From contig DASWRI010000035.1 in NCBI GenBank assembly GCA_036403235.1, positions 1 to 64,000 of the forward strand: a stretch of DNA of 64,000 bases, read 5' to 3'. Below the pieces are notes generated by a model. It searched no databases. It saw nothing but the letters and a program-made list of their open reading frames with translations, and was not told the DNA's origin. The position numbers and the translations under genes were made by a program. Positions 1 through 9,474 of the stretch are shown piece by piece; position 1 is the stretch's first letter, and each line of letters starts with the position of its first letter. The DNA is from JBGTFE01 sp036403235 (lineage in GTDB: Bacteria > Acidobacteriota > Blastocatellia > Pyrinomonadales > Pyrinomonadaceae).

Positions 1-78
1 GATAAAAGCAGTAAATAGAAATTGAAAAGCCGGAAGATTAATCTTCCGGCTTTTCAATTTCTATTTACTGCTTTTATC
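1..78. terminator. Perfect 38-bp inverted repeat (strong hairpin)
   Basis: Bases 1-38 are the exact reverse complement of 41-78, leaving a 2-base loop (TA at 39-40). The right arm ends on the first base of the TAG stop codon (78-80, read on the minus strand) of the EF-hand gene, so this is most simply that gene's transcription terminator. It starts at base 1 of the window, so a fold-back assembly artefact at a contig end cannot be excluded from sequence alone. Similar long hairpins sit directly after the stop codons of other genes here (2226-2274 and 12843-12919), which favours a real biological feature. Confidence 0.7.
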
Positions 79-1274
79 TATTCAGCGGCGTTTATGGGAG
101 TCGTTTGCAGAAAAACGTCCCACGCCCAGCGACCGAGCTGCGCGTCCTGCGCGTCCCGAACCTTCGCCCGGTATCTGAATTGATTTCCGAAATCGTCGGT
201 TCTTCTCGATTCATGATAATCGAGGTCTATTTTTCTCAGTCCCAAATCGACAAGCGTATGCATTTCGCTCGGCTCGGAGATTCCGTTGTGGTTTTTATCC
301 TGCCACAACCGGAGACTGCCGAAAATCGAATCCTGCTGCGATATTTTGCCGTCGCCGTTGCCGCCGTTGGCCTGTTTGTCATATTCGGCAAGCGCCAGAA
401 AACCGTTTCGTTTTTCGCCCTGCGGGGGAGCGGGCTGCGGCGTATGATTGCCGAACAATTCTTCGCCGTTGTCGATAAAATTATTGCTGTTCCGGTCAAG
501 CGCCAGCCATGCATCGTCGGAATTCGCCGAGCTCCATGCAATCTGTTCCTGAACGCCGTCGCCGTTAATATCGAAATGAATTCCGTTTGCCGAGTTCGTT
601 AAATTGAAGCCGTTTCCTAAAACGTCAATAACAATCGGTGACTGACCGCATTGACAGGAGCTCCAATCATAGGTTCCGCCGCCCTGTTGGCACATAAAAA
701 CTTCGGTCGGGTCAGGGTTGCACGGGCTGCATCTGGCCGCCGAATCGGTTTCTTTTGTGATTTTCTCTCCCGAAGTCGTGTATCCGCTCCGGCACTCATT
801 GTAACAGACGGCATCGTTCCAGCTGCATGTGTCCGTGTTCCATATCGCGCGTTTACACGGTTTAGTCCCGATAGGCTGAGGACACGTGCAGGATATGGGA
901 CAGGAAATATAATCGGAAGTAACCGTATTTAGCGTGCCGTTACAGTCCCGACCGTAAGAGGCGCTCTTGTTGCCCGGGTCGCACGCTAATCTTTCGCTTT
1001 CAATAACATGGCATGCTCCGGGACGAAGTTCACAAATCTGTGCGCTTTGATCCATTAGAGTCGTGGTTTGATTTTGGTCGTCATAACAAGTTGCGCCGCT
1101 TGGCGTAGAGCCTGCGCAGTGGATAGTCGCGCAGCGGTCTCCTTCAGGACTAGTCCATATTTCGCAGACCGGCGAGCCGACCTGTATTCTTCCCGAAGAC
1201 AGAACGACAATGGTAGTTATTGAAAGAGATACAAAAATGATGGCTGAGACAAAATATAATAATTTGTAATTCAT
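78..1274 (-). CDS. Membrane-anchored, Cys-rich protein with EF-hand-like calcium-binding C-terminal domain
   Basis: About 398 aa. The N-terminus has one hydrophobic helix (about residues 5-26), consistent with a signal anchor. Next comes a region rich in cysteines (residues about 35-205), probably disulphide-bonded outside the cytoplasm. The C-terminal half carries several calcium-loop-like motifs: DINGDG, DRNSNNFIDNGEE, NGDGKISQQD and DKNHNGISEPSE. Repeat proteins of this LDRNGNG/ELFG type are common among secreted proteins of Blastocatellia-like genomes; the function is not known to me. The ATG at 1274 overlaps the stop of the upstream gene (TGATG), implying translational coupling in a two-gene operon. 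A GTG directly before it (1277) is an alternative start; a GGAGG lies upstream. The palindrome at 1-78 follows the stop. Confidence 0.8.
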   Translation of the reverse strand: MNYKLLYFVSAIIFVSLSITTIVVLSSGRIQVGSPVCEIWTSPEGDRCATIHCAGSTPSGATCYDDQNQTTTLMDQSAQICELRPGACHVIESERLACDPGNKSASYGRDCNGTLNTVTSDYISCPISCTCPQPIGTKPCKRAIWNTDTCSWNDAVCYNECRSGYTTSGEKITKETDSAARCSPCNPDPTEVFMCQQGGGTYDWSSCQCGQSPIVIDVLGNGFNLTNSANGIHFDINGDGVQEQIAWSSANSDDAWLALDRNSNNFIDNGEELFGNHTPQPAPPQGEKRNGFLALAEYDKQANGGNGDGKISQQDSIFGSLRLWQDKNHNGISEPSEMHTLVDLGLRKIDLDYHESRRTDDFGNQFRYRAKVRDAQDAQLGRWAWDVFLQTTPINAAE

Positions 1275-2050
1275 CACTGGATACCTCCTTCATTAGCAAC
1301 TTTTTCCAACTCATCCAATCTCCGGGCGAGATTTTCCGTGGTTTGTTTATCAACTCTCTGCAAGATGGAAATAACTGTTCGATATCCCATCCGGAAGCCT
1401 TTCTTCCATTCCTCCGATTGATTTATGTCAGGCACATCGACGGTGATTTCCTGCGTCTCCTGTTTCAAAAGTGCCGCCAGACTGTCTGCGCTTTGATTTT
1501 TGATTAAATCTTTTAACTGCCTGATTGCTGTCTTTACTCCTTCAATTTCTCCGTTTATTTCCATCGATTTTCCCCGGCTGTCCGTTCCCCACGAACTGCC
1601 GTCTTCAAACTCCACGTAATCAATCGATAAAATTACGGGCTCATCTTCCTTTATGTTTTGACGTTCTATTGGAAGGCTGTTAATGACCGGCTCCTCCGCC
1701 TTAAACAGTTTTGCCGCAAAAAAACCGGTAATTATTTTCCCGCTCGATTTGCTGCTGCCGAGAAGCGTATATGCCCTGACGGCTTTTCTGTCGAGATTTT
1801 GTAAACTGAAAATAACCTCCTGATGAGATAAAGCCGAGTTGTCTACGGTAACAACGGTTATTCGCAAAGGGTTGTTTTTTTGTTCCATCACTTCAACCTT
1901 GACGGGCTGCTGTGATGAAAAATCGTCCCTCTTGGTCTGACCAAAAGAGACGCGAAGCAAAACAACTGTCAGAGCGATATTTAATACCATCACCAAAGCG
2001 AAAAGTAATAAATACTTTTTGCTTTTAAAGCTATCGAATTTATTTTTCAT
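1274..2050 (-). CDS. Hypothetical membrane-anchored protein, partner of the EF-hand protein
   Basis: 258 aa. A basic start is followed by one transmembrane helix (about residues 12-35) and then a soluble, probably extracytoplasmic, domain of about 220 aa that ends in a charged, helical region. I do not recognise a named family. The stop overlaps the start of the downstream EF-hand gene, so the two are almost certainly co-transcribed and probably work together at the cell surface. About 230 bp of non-coding DNA with a long hairpin (2226-2274) separate the start from the stop of the TonB-receptor-like gene. Confidence 0.75.
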   Translation of the reverse strand: MKNKFDSFKSKKYLLLFALVMVLNIALTVVLLRVSFGQTKRDDFSSQQPVKVEVMEQKNNPLRITVVTVDNSALSHQEVIFSLQNLDRKAVRAYTLLGSSKSSGKIITGFFAAKLFKAEEPVINSLPIERQNIKEDEPVILSIDYVEFEDGSSWGTDSRGKSMEINGEIEGVKTAIRQLKDLIKNQSADSLAALLKQETQEITVDVPDINQSEEWKKGFRMGYRTVISILQRVDKQTTENLARRLDELEKVANEGGIQ

Positions 2051-2225
2051 ATTTTCTCCTTTCTGCTTTTTAGGAAAGCGTGGAAACGTTTAACAGAAAA
2101 TTATTCCGGTCTTTTTTTAAACCGAAATAACGCTTGGATAACGACGAAAACGATAAATTGTTAGTTGCTAAAACGTAGGATATGCTCAAAATTATAAAGT
2201 GTCAATAATTTTTTTTGACTGTTTT

Positions 2226-2274
2226 GCAACTTAAAAAGGCGAGAACTATTAACCGTCCTCGCCTTTTAAGTTGC
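2226..2274 (-). terminator. Hairpin between the receptor gene and the EF-hand operon
   Basis: The arms GCAACTTAAAAAGGCGAG (2226-2243) and CTCGCCTTTTAAGTTGC (2258-2274) are complementary apart from a single bulged A. The hairpin lies 17 bp beyond the stop of the TonB-dependent-receptor-like gene on the minus strand, with a T-rich tract after it in that direction (TTTTTTTT rich stretch near 2210-2220 on the plus strand is A-rich on the minus strand, so the tail is not classical). Termination of the minus-strand receptor transcript is the simplest reading. Confidence 0.6.
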
Positions 2275-2290
2275 AGTTTGTGAGCCTCGC

Positions 2291-5200
2291 TTAAAAATTA
2301 AATCTTAAAGCAAATTGAATCTGGCGGTTTGTGCCGAGGCCGACCGTTCTTTCGACGGTCGAGCGGAGCAGTCCGAAGGTCGAGCCGGCGCGATTCTGCG
2401 TAAAGGCTTGGCCCGGCTGTAAGCCTGTTCCGCTTGAATAAAACGCCGGAGCATCGGCCGTCGCCGCCGTGTATGTAAAATTCGGCAGCGGGTTATTCAA
2501 AGTCGAAGGCGGATTTCCGAAGTTTGCGCGGTTGAAGATATTAAAAATCTCGGTGCGAAATTCGAGGCTGTATCTTTCCGAGAAGCGAAAGCGCTTGTTG
2601 AAAATCAAATCGAACTGTTTGAAGCTCGGGCCGGTCAGCGCGTTGCGCGGCAAATCGCCGAAAGCTCCGGCCGAAGGCGCGGCAAACGCCGCCGGATTCA
2701 AAAAGTTGCGGTCATTATTAAGATACGGACTGACGCCCGCGACGAGATTCGGGCGGCGCGTCTGTCTCGACGAACCGCCGCCGGGCGCGTTGACGACCGC
2801 GATAAATCCGGCGGGCAGCGCGGGAAAGCCCGTTCCCAAATTCGGAAGATTGGCCGTGTAGCCCGGCGCGAAGACGGTCGTGCCGCCGCCCGCGCCGGTC
2901 GGAACGATGCAGCCGCCCGTTTGAACGCATTGAATCACGACGTCGGGGCGCGTAATCGTGACGTCAATCGGGACGCCGCTGCGCGCGTTAAAGATTGCGC
3001 CGATTTCCCAGCCGCCGAGAAAGGCATTGCCGAATCGACCGAAGTCGTATTTTTTGTTTTTGCCGAACGGCAAATCGTAAACGGCGCTTAAATTAAAATT
3101 GTGGCGCACGTCGAAGTTGTTTCGGCCGCGGTCGGCTTCGTAATTATTCTGGTCGCCGCTCGGGCGGATTTCGCCGCCGACGGGCTGCGACGCGGTGCGC
3201 GCTTCGTTCGAGCCGGACGTTAAGCCGAAGCTTTTGCCTAAAGTGTATTGCGCGTTGAGCGTCAGGCCGTCGCTCGTGCGGCGCGCGATGGTTATCTGGA
3301 GCGCGTCGTACTGGTCGTCGCCGCCGCTCGTTTTCGTGTCGATTTCGGCAAACGGGCGGCACAGGGGAACGACAGCCGCCGACAGACCGCAGGCCGCCGG
3401 ATTGTTCAGAATATCGAATTGCCGCACGGTCGTGACGCCCGTCACCTGACCGGCGGCGTTCGTGCGGTTGATAACGCCCGCATTGGTCGGCAAAGCCGCG
3501 CCGTTCAAAATCGTGGCGTTGCCGTCGCGCAAAACGTTCGAAAGCCCGCGCAAAAACAAATTGCGACCGCGCGAGCCGACGTATCCGACGGTGGCGACGA
3601 CGTTATAAAACAATTCCTGCTGCCACGAGAAAGTATAGGTGTAGATTTTTTCCGGCACGAGATATTCGCTCGTATATGCGCGCGGCTGGTAATTGCGATT
3701 GTTCGGATTGGCGATAAAAGAATTTCTGATGTTTTGAATAAAAGCGTCCGTGTTCGGGTCGAACGAGCCGCCGCTGACGGTCGAAGAAATACGGTCGCTT
3801 TCAATCGGCTGAATCTGGTCTTCGGTCTGTCCCGGCCCGACATAAATGCCGAAACCAGCGCGCAGAACGGTGCGGCCGCCGCCGAAAAATCCGTTTCCGT
3901 TCAGATTCGGCGACCACGTCGCGGCGACGCGCGGCAGAAAATCGCCTTTCGACGTTTTAAAGGCCGCTTCCCGCGAATCGCGCAGCGTTCCGGTCGTCGT
4001 GTCGAACAAAACCTGCGCGTTGCTCGCTTCGCGAAGCGGAGTGTAATATTCGTATCGGAGACCGAAATTTAAGGTCACGTTCGGGCGAATCTTCCATTCG
4101 TCCTGACCGTATGCGATGTAATATTCCTGCTCGGCGAGCCGCTCGCCGGAAACGCCTGTAAACGGGCTTTGGTCGCTCAAATCGCCGACGTATTGAATCG
4201 AAGCGGCCGAATTTCGCAGGAAGCTCGGCAAATCATTAAAGACGTAAGTCGTGCCGCCGAGCCTGTCCGTCCATATCCGAAGCGGGCGGATTTCGACGCC
4301 GAATTTCAGACTGTGGTTTCCGCGAATCCACGTCAGATTGTCGGCAAAAGTCAGAGAGTAAACAGTGTAAGGCTGGCCGCGCCCGTTGGTCGCCGAGTTG
4401 GCGCGCACCAAACCGCCCGGCGTCGCCGTTCCGGCGCTCGTTCCCTGTCCGGGAATGCTGAAATTGGCGGTGTTGCCGGAGATGTTGAGCGTGATTTTTG
4501 AAAGGTCGATGCCCGCAATCATCGGCGCTTCGCCGCTGGTGCGCGTGACGACGCCGTTATATCCGATTTTGAATTCGTTTATCGCGTTCGATGTAAAAAG
4601 CGACTGCCAGCCGAGAACGGCGTTTTGCGGGCGAGCGGTAAAGTTCAGCGTTCTGCCGGTGACGCCTTCGGGCTGCGTGTTGATGCCTTCATCGCGGAAA
4701 AAGCGAAAATAATACGAATTTTTTTCGCTCGGGCGATAATCGAGCCGCAGCGCGTATGAATTTTCCACAACCTTAGCCGTATCCTGCAATTGCGCCACGT
4801 CAAAAAGATTCGAGCCCGTTCCGCGCGCGATAATCACGGCGCGTGAGCTGCGAAACGCCGGAAGCAGCGCAACGGCGGTCGCGTTGCAGTTGGCCGCTCC
4901 GACGACGGCGCAGATGCGCGCCGCGTCGCCCGGCACGGCTTCAATCGAGTTGATGCCCGCCCGCAAACGGTAGCCCTCGTAGCTTCCGAAAAAGAAAAGC
5001 TTATTTTTGATAATCGGCCCGCCGACCGAAAAGCCGAATTGATTCAGCCGAAGCGACGATTTTTGACCGACGATGTTGTCGAAATAGTTCGCCGCGTCGA
5101 GCGCGTCGTTTCTGATATATTCAAAAACCGAACCGTTAAAGCGGTTTCCGCCGGATTTTGTGACGACGTTGATTTGCCCGCCCGTTCCCGTCCCGAATTC

Positions 5201-5905
5201 CGCCGTGTAGCTGCTCGATTCGACGCGAAATTCCTGCACGTTTTCCAAACTTGACTGCAAACGGAAAGGCGACGAAAGCTCGCCGTTGAGCGTTCCCGGA
5301 TTGGCGTCGATGACCGCCGTTCCGTCGATGCCGTCGTAGCGAATGGCGTTTTGCTCGGTGGCGCGCCCGTTAAAGCGAATGTCGCCGTAAGAACCCGAAC
5401 CCGTATTCTGCGCGCCCGGCGCCTGCAGATAAAGCTGCGACAATTGGCGGCCGTTCAAAGGCAAGCCCTGCACTTCGCGCGGATTGACGTTGACGCTCAT
5501 GCTGGCCGAAGACGTGTTAATCGACGCTTCGTATTCGGAGACGACGTTGACGACCGCGCTCGCGCCTTCCGGCTGCAAGGTTACATTCAGGTTAAGCTCC
5601 TGACCGACCAAAAGCTCGACGCTTTTCTGCTCGGTCGTCGCGAAAGTCGTCTTGCTGACGGTAATCGTGTAAACGGAAGGCTTGAGCGCGGTGACGCTGT
5701 ACGTACCGTCATTGCCTGTTACAACGGTGCGCTCCTCGCCGGTTTTTTCGTTTTTAACGAGAACGGACGCGCCCGGAACAATCGCGCCCGCCGCGTCCGT
5801 CACCGTTCCGGCAAGGCGCGCCGCGTCAGACTGCGCCCATAAATTCGATGTTAATAAAAGGCAAAAGCCGAAGACTGAAGCGAAAATCCTAAATCTGGAT
5901 AACAT
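2291..5905 (-). CDS. TonB-dependent receptor, Oar-like, with carboxypeptidase-regulatory-like N-terminal domain
   Basis: 1204 aa with an N-terminal signal peptide (about residues 1-25, ending near LWAQ). Residues about 28-110 form a carboxypeptidase-regulatory-like beta domain (GTVTDAAGAIVPGASVLVKN). A plug domain follows (VQGLPLNGRQLSQLYLQAPG and GGQINVVTKSGGNRFNGSVF), then a very large outer-membrane beta-barrel ending in an aromatic-terminated strand (QIQFALRFNF). This architecture is the Oar-like family that is strongly expanded in Acidobacteriota and is thought to take up large or polymeric substrates through the outer membrane. The substrate cannot be told from sequence. The gene is divergent from the di-haem protein at 6301, with about 395 bp between them. 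Confidence 0.9.
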   Translation of the reverse strand: MLSRFRIFASVFGFCLLLTSNLWAQSDAARLAGTVTDAAGAIVPGASVLVKNEKTGEERTVVTGNDGTYSVTALKPSVYTITVSKTTFATTEQKSVELLVGQELNLNVTLQPEGASAVVNVVSEYEASINTSSASMSVNVNPREVQGLPLNGRQLSQLYLQAPGAQNTGSGSYGDIRFNGRATEQNAIRYDGIDGTAVIDANPGTLNGELSSPFRLQSSLENVQEFRVESSSYTAEFGTGTGGQINVVTKSGGNRFNGSVFEYIRNDALDAANYFDNIVGQKSSLRLNQFGFSVGGPIIKNKLFFFGSYEGYRLRAGINSIEAVPGDAARICAVVGAANCNATAVALLPAFRSSRAVIIARGTGSNLFDVAQLQDTAKVVENSYALRLDYRPSEKNSYYFRFFRDEGINTQPEGVTGRTLNFTARPQNAVLGWQSLFTSNAINEFKIGYNGVVTRTSGEAPMIAGIDLSKITLNISGNTANFSIPGQGTSAGTATPGGLVRANSATNGRGQPYTVYSLTFADNLTWIRGNHSLKFGVEIRPLRIWTDRLGGTTYVFNDLPSFLRNSAASIQYVGDLSDQSPFTGVSGERLAEQEYYIAYGQDEWKIRPNVTLNFGLRYEYYTPLREASNAQVLFDTTTGTLRDSREAAFKTSKGDFLPRVAATWSPNLNGNGFFGGGRTVLRAGFGIYVGPGQTEDQIQPIESDRISSTVSGGSFDPNTDAFIQNIRNSFIANPNNRNYQPRAYTSEYLVPEKIYTYTFSWQQELFYNVVATVGYVGSRGRNLFLRGLSNVLRDGNATILNGAALPTNAGVINRTNAAGQVTGVTTVRQFDILNNPAACGLSAAVVPLCRPFAEIDTKTSGGDDQYDALQITIARRTSDGLTLNAQYTLGKSFGLTSGSNEARTASQPVGGEIRPSGDQNNYEADRGRNNFDVRHNFNLSAVYDLPFGKNKKYDFGRFGNAFLGGWEIGAIFNARSGVPIDVTITRPDVVIQCVQTGGCIVPTGAGGGTTVFAPGYTANLPNLGTGFPALPAGFIAVVNAPGGGSSRQTRRPNLVAGVSPYLNNDRNFLNPAAFAAPSAGAFGDLPRNALTGPSFKQFDLIFNKRFRFSERYSLEFRTEIFNIFNRANFGNPPSTLNNPLPNFTYTAATADAPAFYSSGTGLQPGQAFTQNRAGSTFGLLRSTVERTVGLGTNRQIQFALRFNF

Positions 5906-6300
5906 AGATTTCTCCTAAATAAGCTGGTGCGGCTCGACCGGATAAATCGTCCGAAACCGCCCGAATAATTTTTCAGATATTGCTTTGGTATAAAATTGAC
6001 TTCAAAAGGCAGGATAAAGCCGCGAAGTTAAAGGGAAGTGAAATGAATATTAAATAAATGTTAATTAACTGTAAGCGGGGAAAAGTTAACAGAGTTGCAG
6101 GAAGTTACAGAGTTGGGAGAAGTTTTTTAACTCTACAGCTCTGCAACTCTGTAACCCTGCAAACTTTCCTCTTTCGGATTTTTAGTGATATATTATATGA
6201 CTTGTCGCGAAACAATAACCCCATCATAAATAAATCTAATTAAATTAGAACAAATCGAAGTTTCTTAAAAAGGCGTTTGGCAAAGGAGTTTTTTTAGTAG
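5906..6300. other. Divergent intergenic region with an imperfect word palindrome
   Basis: This 395-bp stretch separates two divergent genes and must hold both promoters. Positions about 6084-6166 form an imperfect inverted repeat built from repeats of the word AGAGTTGCAG / GTTACAGAG and their complements. I see no gene here. The ATG of the rightward gene at 6301 is preceded by AAAGGAG (about 6282-6288), a fair ribosome binding site. Confidence 0.6.
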
Positions 6301-9102
6301 ATGCAGCGCATTAAAATTTTTATATTTTTATTTTTGTTTTCGGTCGCGTTTTACGGCTATCAGTGGGCGACGCCGAAGGTCAGCGGGCAAAGCGGCTCGG
6401 GTTCGCTGTTTGCGCCGAATAACGTCACGGCTTCGGACGGGAATTACGCCGATAAAATCGGTGTCATGTGGGAAGTCGTGCGCGGCGCAAAGCTTTACCG
6501 GATTTTTCGCAGCACGACCAGTAATCAAGCGTCGGCGATTGACGTCGGCACGACCGAGGCGAATTACTTTTTCGATTCGAGCGCGGTTACGGGACAAAAT
6601 TATTTTTACTGGGTGCGCGCTGAAAATCCGGGCGCGACCAGCGTTTTCAGCCAGTCGGGCACGGGCCTCAGGGCAAACGGAACCGATAATCCGGACGTTT
6701 TTATGCCGACGCTTAACCCGCCGCCCGCGCCGGCCGGAAACGAAATGACGGCGGCGAAAGCGGCGCTCGGAAAAGCTCTGTTCTGGGACGAACAGATGTC
6801 TTCGACGCAGACGGTCGCCTGCGGAACGTGTCATCGCCCGGCGCAGGGCGGCTCTGACCCGCGCACCGTCGTCGGCGACACGCATTCGAGAAACGCCGGT
6901 TTTGATAATGTTTTTAATACGAGCGACGACGTTTTCGGCTCGCCCGGCGTTCCGCTGAACAATGCCGACGGAAGTTATTCTTTATCGACTCTCTACGGAT
7001 TTAACGAACAGGTCACGCCGCGAAAAACTCCTTCGTATCTAAACGCGGGCTATGCCGTCAACGGCTTATTCTGGGACGGGCGCGCGACCGACTCGTTCAC
7101 CGACCCGGTGACAAACGCCGTCCTCCTGCCGAGCTTTGCATCGCTCGAAAGCCAGATTTTAGGCCCGCCCGTCTCGTCGGGCGAAATGGCGCACGGCGGC
7201 CGGAACTGGCCGCAGGTGGCCGCGCAAATCGCGCAGTCAAAACCGCTTGCGCTGGCGACAAGCGTGCCGCGCTCGCTCGCCAATTGGATAAACGGCCGCA
7301 CTTACCCGCAGCTTTTTGAAGAAGCCTTCGGCACTTCGGACGTGACGCCCGCGCGGATTGCGATGGCCATCGCGACGCACGAGCGGACTTTGTTTTCCGA
7401 CCAGACGCCGCTCGACAAATGGTCGGCACAAATCGAGCCGTTGACGACGCAGGAAGAGCGCGGGCGGAGAATTTTCAGAAGCTCGTGCACAATCTGTCAC
7501 GTCGGCCAGGTTTTATCGAACGAGCAGTTTCACAATATCGGCCTTCGACCGGCAAATGAAGATTTGGGACGCGGCGGCGTGACCGGAGACAGTGCCGATA
7601 ACGCGCGTTTTAAGACGCCGACGCTGAGAAACGTCGAGCTTCACGCGCCGTATATGCACAACGGCCGGTTTCAGACGCTCGAAGAAGTCGTCGACTTTTA
7701 CAGTCGCGGCGGCGATTTCGACGCGCCGAATCTCGACATCGACCCGCTCAATCTCTCGACGCAGCAAAAAGCCGACCTCGTCACTTTTTTAAAACGTCCT
7801 CTGACCGACCCGCGCGTCGCCAATGAATTGCCGCCGTTCGACCACCCGAAGCTTTACTCGGAATCGCCGCGCGTGCCCGTTATTACAGGCTCGGGACGCG
7901 CCGGTGCGGGCGGCATAATTCCGAAAGTGACCGCCGTCGAGCCGCCTTTTCTCGGCAATTTAAATTTTACGGTCGGAGTTTCGCAGGCGCTCGGAGGCGC
8001 GCAGGGTTATCTCGTTATTGATACAAGCGACCCGGGCGCGGGCAGCTCGATTCCCGCAACCGGCGCGTTTCCGCGTTTTCAGGTTGTTACGGCGGGAACC
8101 GGAAACGGAAAGGGCTACGCTTCGGTCAGCTTCGAGCTTCCGAATAATCCCGATTTAATCGGGCAAAGCTTTTACGGCCGCTGGTATATCACGGACGCGA
8201 GCGCGGCCAACGGTTTTTCAATTTCGCCGCCGTTTCGTTTTACGCTGTTTCCGCAGGCGACGAATATTCTTAAAACGCAGGCCGATTTTGACGGTGACCG
8301 CAAAACGGATATTTCGATTTTCCGCCCGTCGGCCGGCGAATGGTGGTATCAGAAATCGTCGAACGGCGGCAACAGCGCGTTTCAGTTCGGCGCGGCTAAC
8401 GACAAGCTCGTTCCTTCGGATTACACGGGCGACGGCAAAACCGACATCGCCGTCTGGCGTTCTTCGACCGGCGAATGGTTTGTTTTAAGAAGCGAGGACA
8501 ACAGTTTTTACTCGTTTACGTTCGGCGCGGCGGGCGACGTGCCCGCGCCCGGAGATTTTGACGTTGACGGGAAATCCGACCCGACCGTTTTCCGGCCTTC
8601 GTCGGCGACTTGGTTTACTCTGCGCTCTTCAAACGGGCTGGTGCTGATTCAGGCGTTCGGACAATCGGGCGACGTTCCGCAAATCGGCGATTACGACGGC
8701 GACGGCAAAGCCGATTTGGCAATTTATCGTCCGGCTAACGGCCAATGGTGGCTCAATCGCACAACTCTCGGCGTGATTGCGACGCAGTTCGGCGTTTCGA
8801 CGGATAAACCCGTCGCGGCCGATTTCACCGGAGACGGAAAAACCGACGTTGCTTTCTGGCGTCCTTCTTCGGGCGAATGGTTTGTCCTCAGAAGCGAGGA
8901 TTTCAGCTATTACTCCGCGCCGTTCGGCATCGCTTCCGACATTCCCGCGCCCGGCGATTACGACGGCGACGGCAAGACCGACATCGCCGTTTTCAGAGGC
9001 TCGAATTCGACCTGGTACGTCAATCGCTCGTCGCAGAGCCTTTTAATCCAAAGCTTCGGCATCAGCGGCGACTCTCCCGTGCCCGCGGCTTTCGTGCCGT
9101 AA
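6301..9102 (+). CDS. MauG/cytochrome-c-peroxidase-like di-haem protein with FG-GAP (VCBS) repeats
   Basis: 933 aa, exported (hydrophobic signal segment residues about 5-22). Residues about 35-125 resemble a fibronectin-III-like module. Residues about 145-500 are a di-haem cytochrome c peroxidase/MauG-type domain with two haem motifs, CGTCH (about residues 174-178) and CTICH (about 396-400), and typical motifs such as KALFWDEQMS, TPSYLNAGY and FKTPTLRNVELHAPYMHNG. From about residue 660 to the end there are at least six FG-GAP/VCBS-type repeats (DFDGDGKTDIAVFRPS-like, followed by a GEWW or GEWF strand), which should build a beta-propeller. Di-haem proteins of this class carry out periplasmic or surface electron transfer, peroxide reduction or oxidative tailoring; the partner here is unknown. 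The fusion to a propeller suggests surface attachment. Confidence 0.85.
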   Translation: MQRIKIFIFLFLFSVAFYGYQWATPKVSGQSGSGSLFAPNNVTASDGNYADKIGVMWEVVRGAKLYRIFRSTTSNQASAIDVGTTEANYFFDSSAVTGQNYFYWVRAENPGATSVFSQSGTGLRANGTDNPDVFMPTLNPPPAPAGNEMTAAKAALGKALFWDEQMSSTQTVACGTCHRPAQGGSDPRTVVGDTHSRNAGFDNVFNTSDDVFGSPGVPLNNADGSYSLSTLYGFNEQVTPRKTPSYLNAGYAVNGLFWDGRATDSFTDPVTNAVLLPSFASLESQILGPPVSSGEMAHGGRNWPQVAAQIAQSKPLALATSVPRSLANWINGRTYPQLFEEAFGTSDVTPARIAMAIATHERTLFSDQTPLDKWSAQIEPLTTQEERGRRIFRSSCTICHVGQVLSNEQFHNIGLRPANEDLGRGGVTGDSADNARFKTPTLRNVELHAPYMHNGRFQTLEEVVDFYSRGGDFDAPNLDIDPLNLSTQQKADLVTFLKRPLTDPRVANELPPFDHPKLYSESPRVPVITGSGRAGAGGIIPKVTAVEPPFLGNLNFTVGVSQALGGAQGYLVIDTSDPGAGSSIPATGAFPRFQVVTAGTGNGKGYASVSFELPNNPDLIGQSFYGRWYITDASAANGFSISPPFRFTLFPQATNILKTQADFDGDRKTDISIFRPSAGEWWYQKSSNGGNSAFQFGAANDKLVPSDYTGDGKTDIAVWRSSTGEWFVLRSEDNSFYSFTFGAAGDVPAPGDFDVDGKSDPTVFRPSSATWFTLRSSNGLVLIQAFGQSGDVPQIGDYDGDGKADLAIYRPANGQWWLNRTTLGVIATQFGVSTDKPVAADFTGDGKTDVAFWRPSSGEWFVLRSEDFSYYSAPFGIASDIPAPGDYDGDGKTDIAVFRGSNSTWYVNRSSQSLLIQSFGISGDSPVPAAFVP

Positions 9103-9255
9103 AAGCTGAAAACTGAAAACTGTTTTTATCCTTTATCCCGGCTTTGCGCAAAAACTGATGCTTGTGTGCCGAATCCGAATGGATTTAAGCCGCGCGAGCG
9201 GCATTTGAAATTAGCCGTGTGTTTTAACGCACGGAATATAAACGGAAAATGATTT

Positions 9256-9316
9256 GCGTCGCGCGAGCGACGATTGAATAAATAAACAATTACATCAATC
9301 GTCGCTCGCGCGACGC
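9256..9316. repeat. 22-bp perfect inverted repeat, GC-rich
   Basis: Bases 9256-9277 and 9295-9316 are exact reverse complements (core GCGTCGCGCGAGCGACG), with a 17-base AT-rich loop. It lies downstream of the di-haem gene in an otherwise AT-rich area. It could be a dispersed palindromic element of the host genome or part of a terminator region. Confidence 0.75.
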
Positions 9317-9337
9317 GTTTGTGTCTGATTCGCTTGA

Positions 9338-9364
9338 CCGTGTCTTGAAAGACACGGCTATTTT
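9338..9364 (+). terminator. Intrinsic terminator-like hairpin
   Basis: CCGTGTCTT (9338-9346) pairs perfectly with AAGACACGG (9349-9357) across a 2-base loop and is followed by CTATTTTT. It is oriented to stop rightward transcription from the di-haem gene, although it lies about 235 bp after the stop codon. Confidence 0.6.
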
Positions 9365-9474
9365 TATGAAATCGATGCGCGATTAAAGAGTGTTGGTTTT
9401 ATAACTGATAAGTATTGCTTCATCATTCGTAAGTGTTTCTTTGTAACTCGCGAGTTATCTCGATAAATTTACAA

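Noticed and set aside
3248..4072. Plus-strand frame of 274 codons opposite the TonB-receptor gene
   Set aside because: Arg/Ala-rich shadow of the receptor; no ribosome binding site and no motif.
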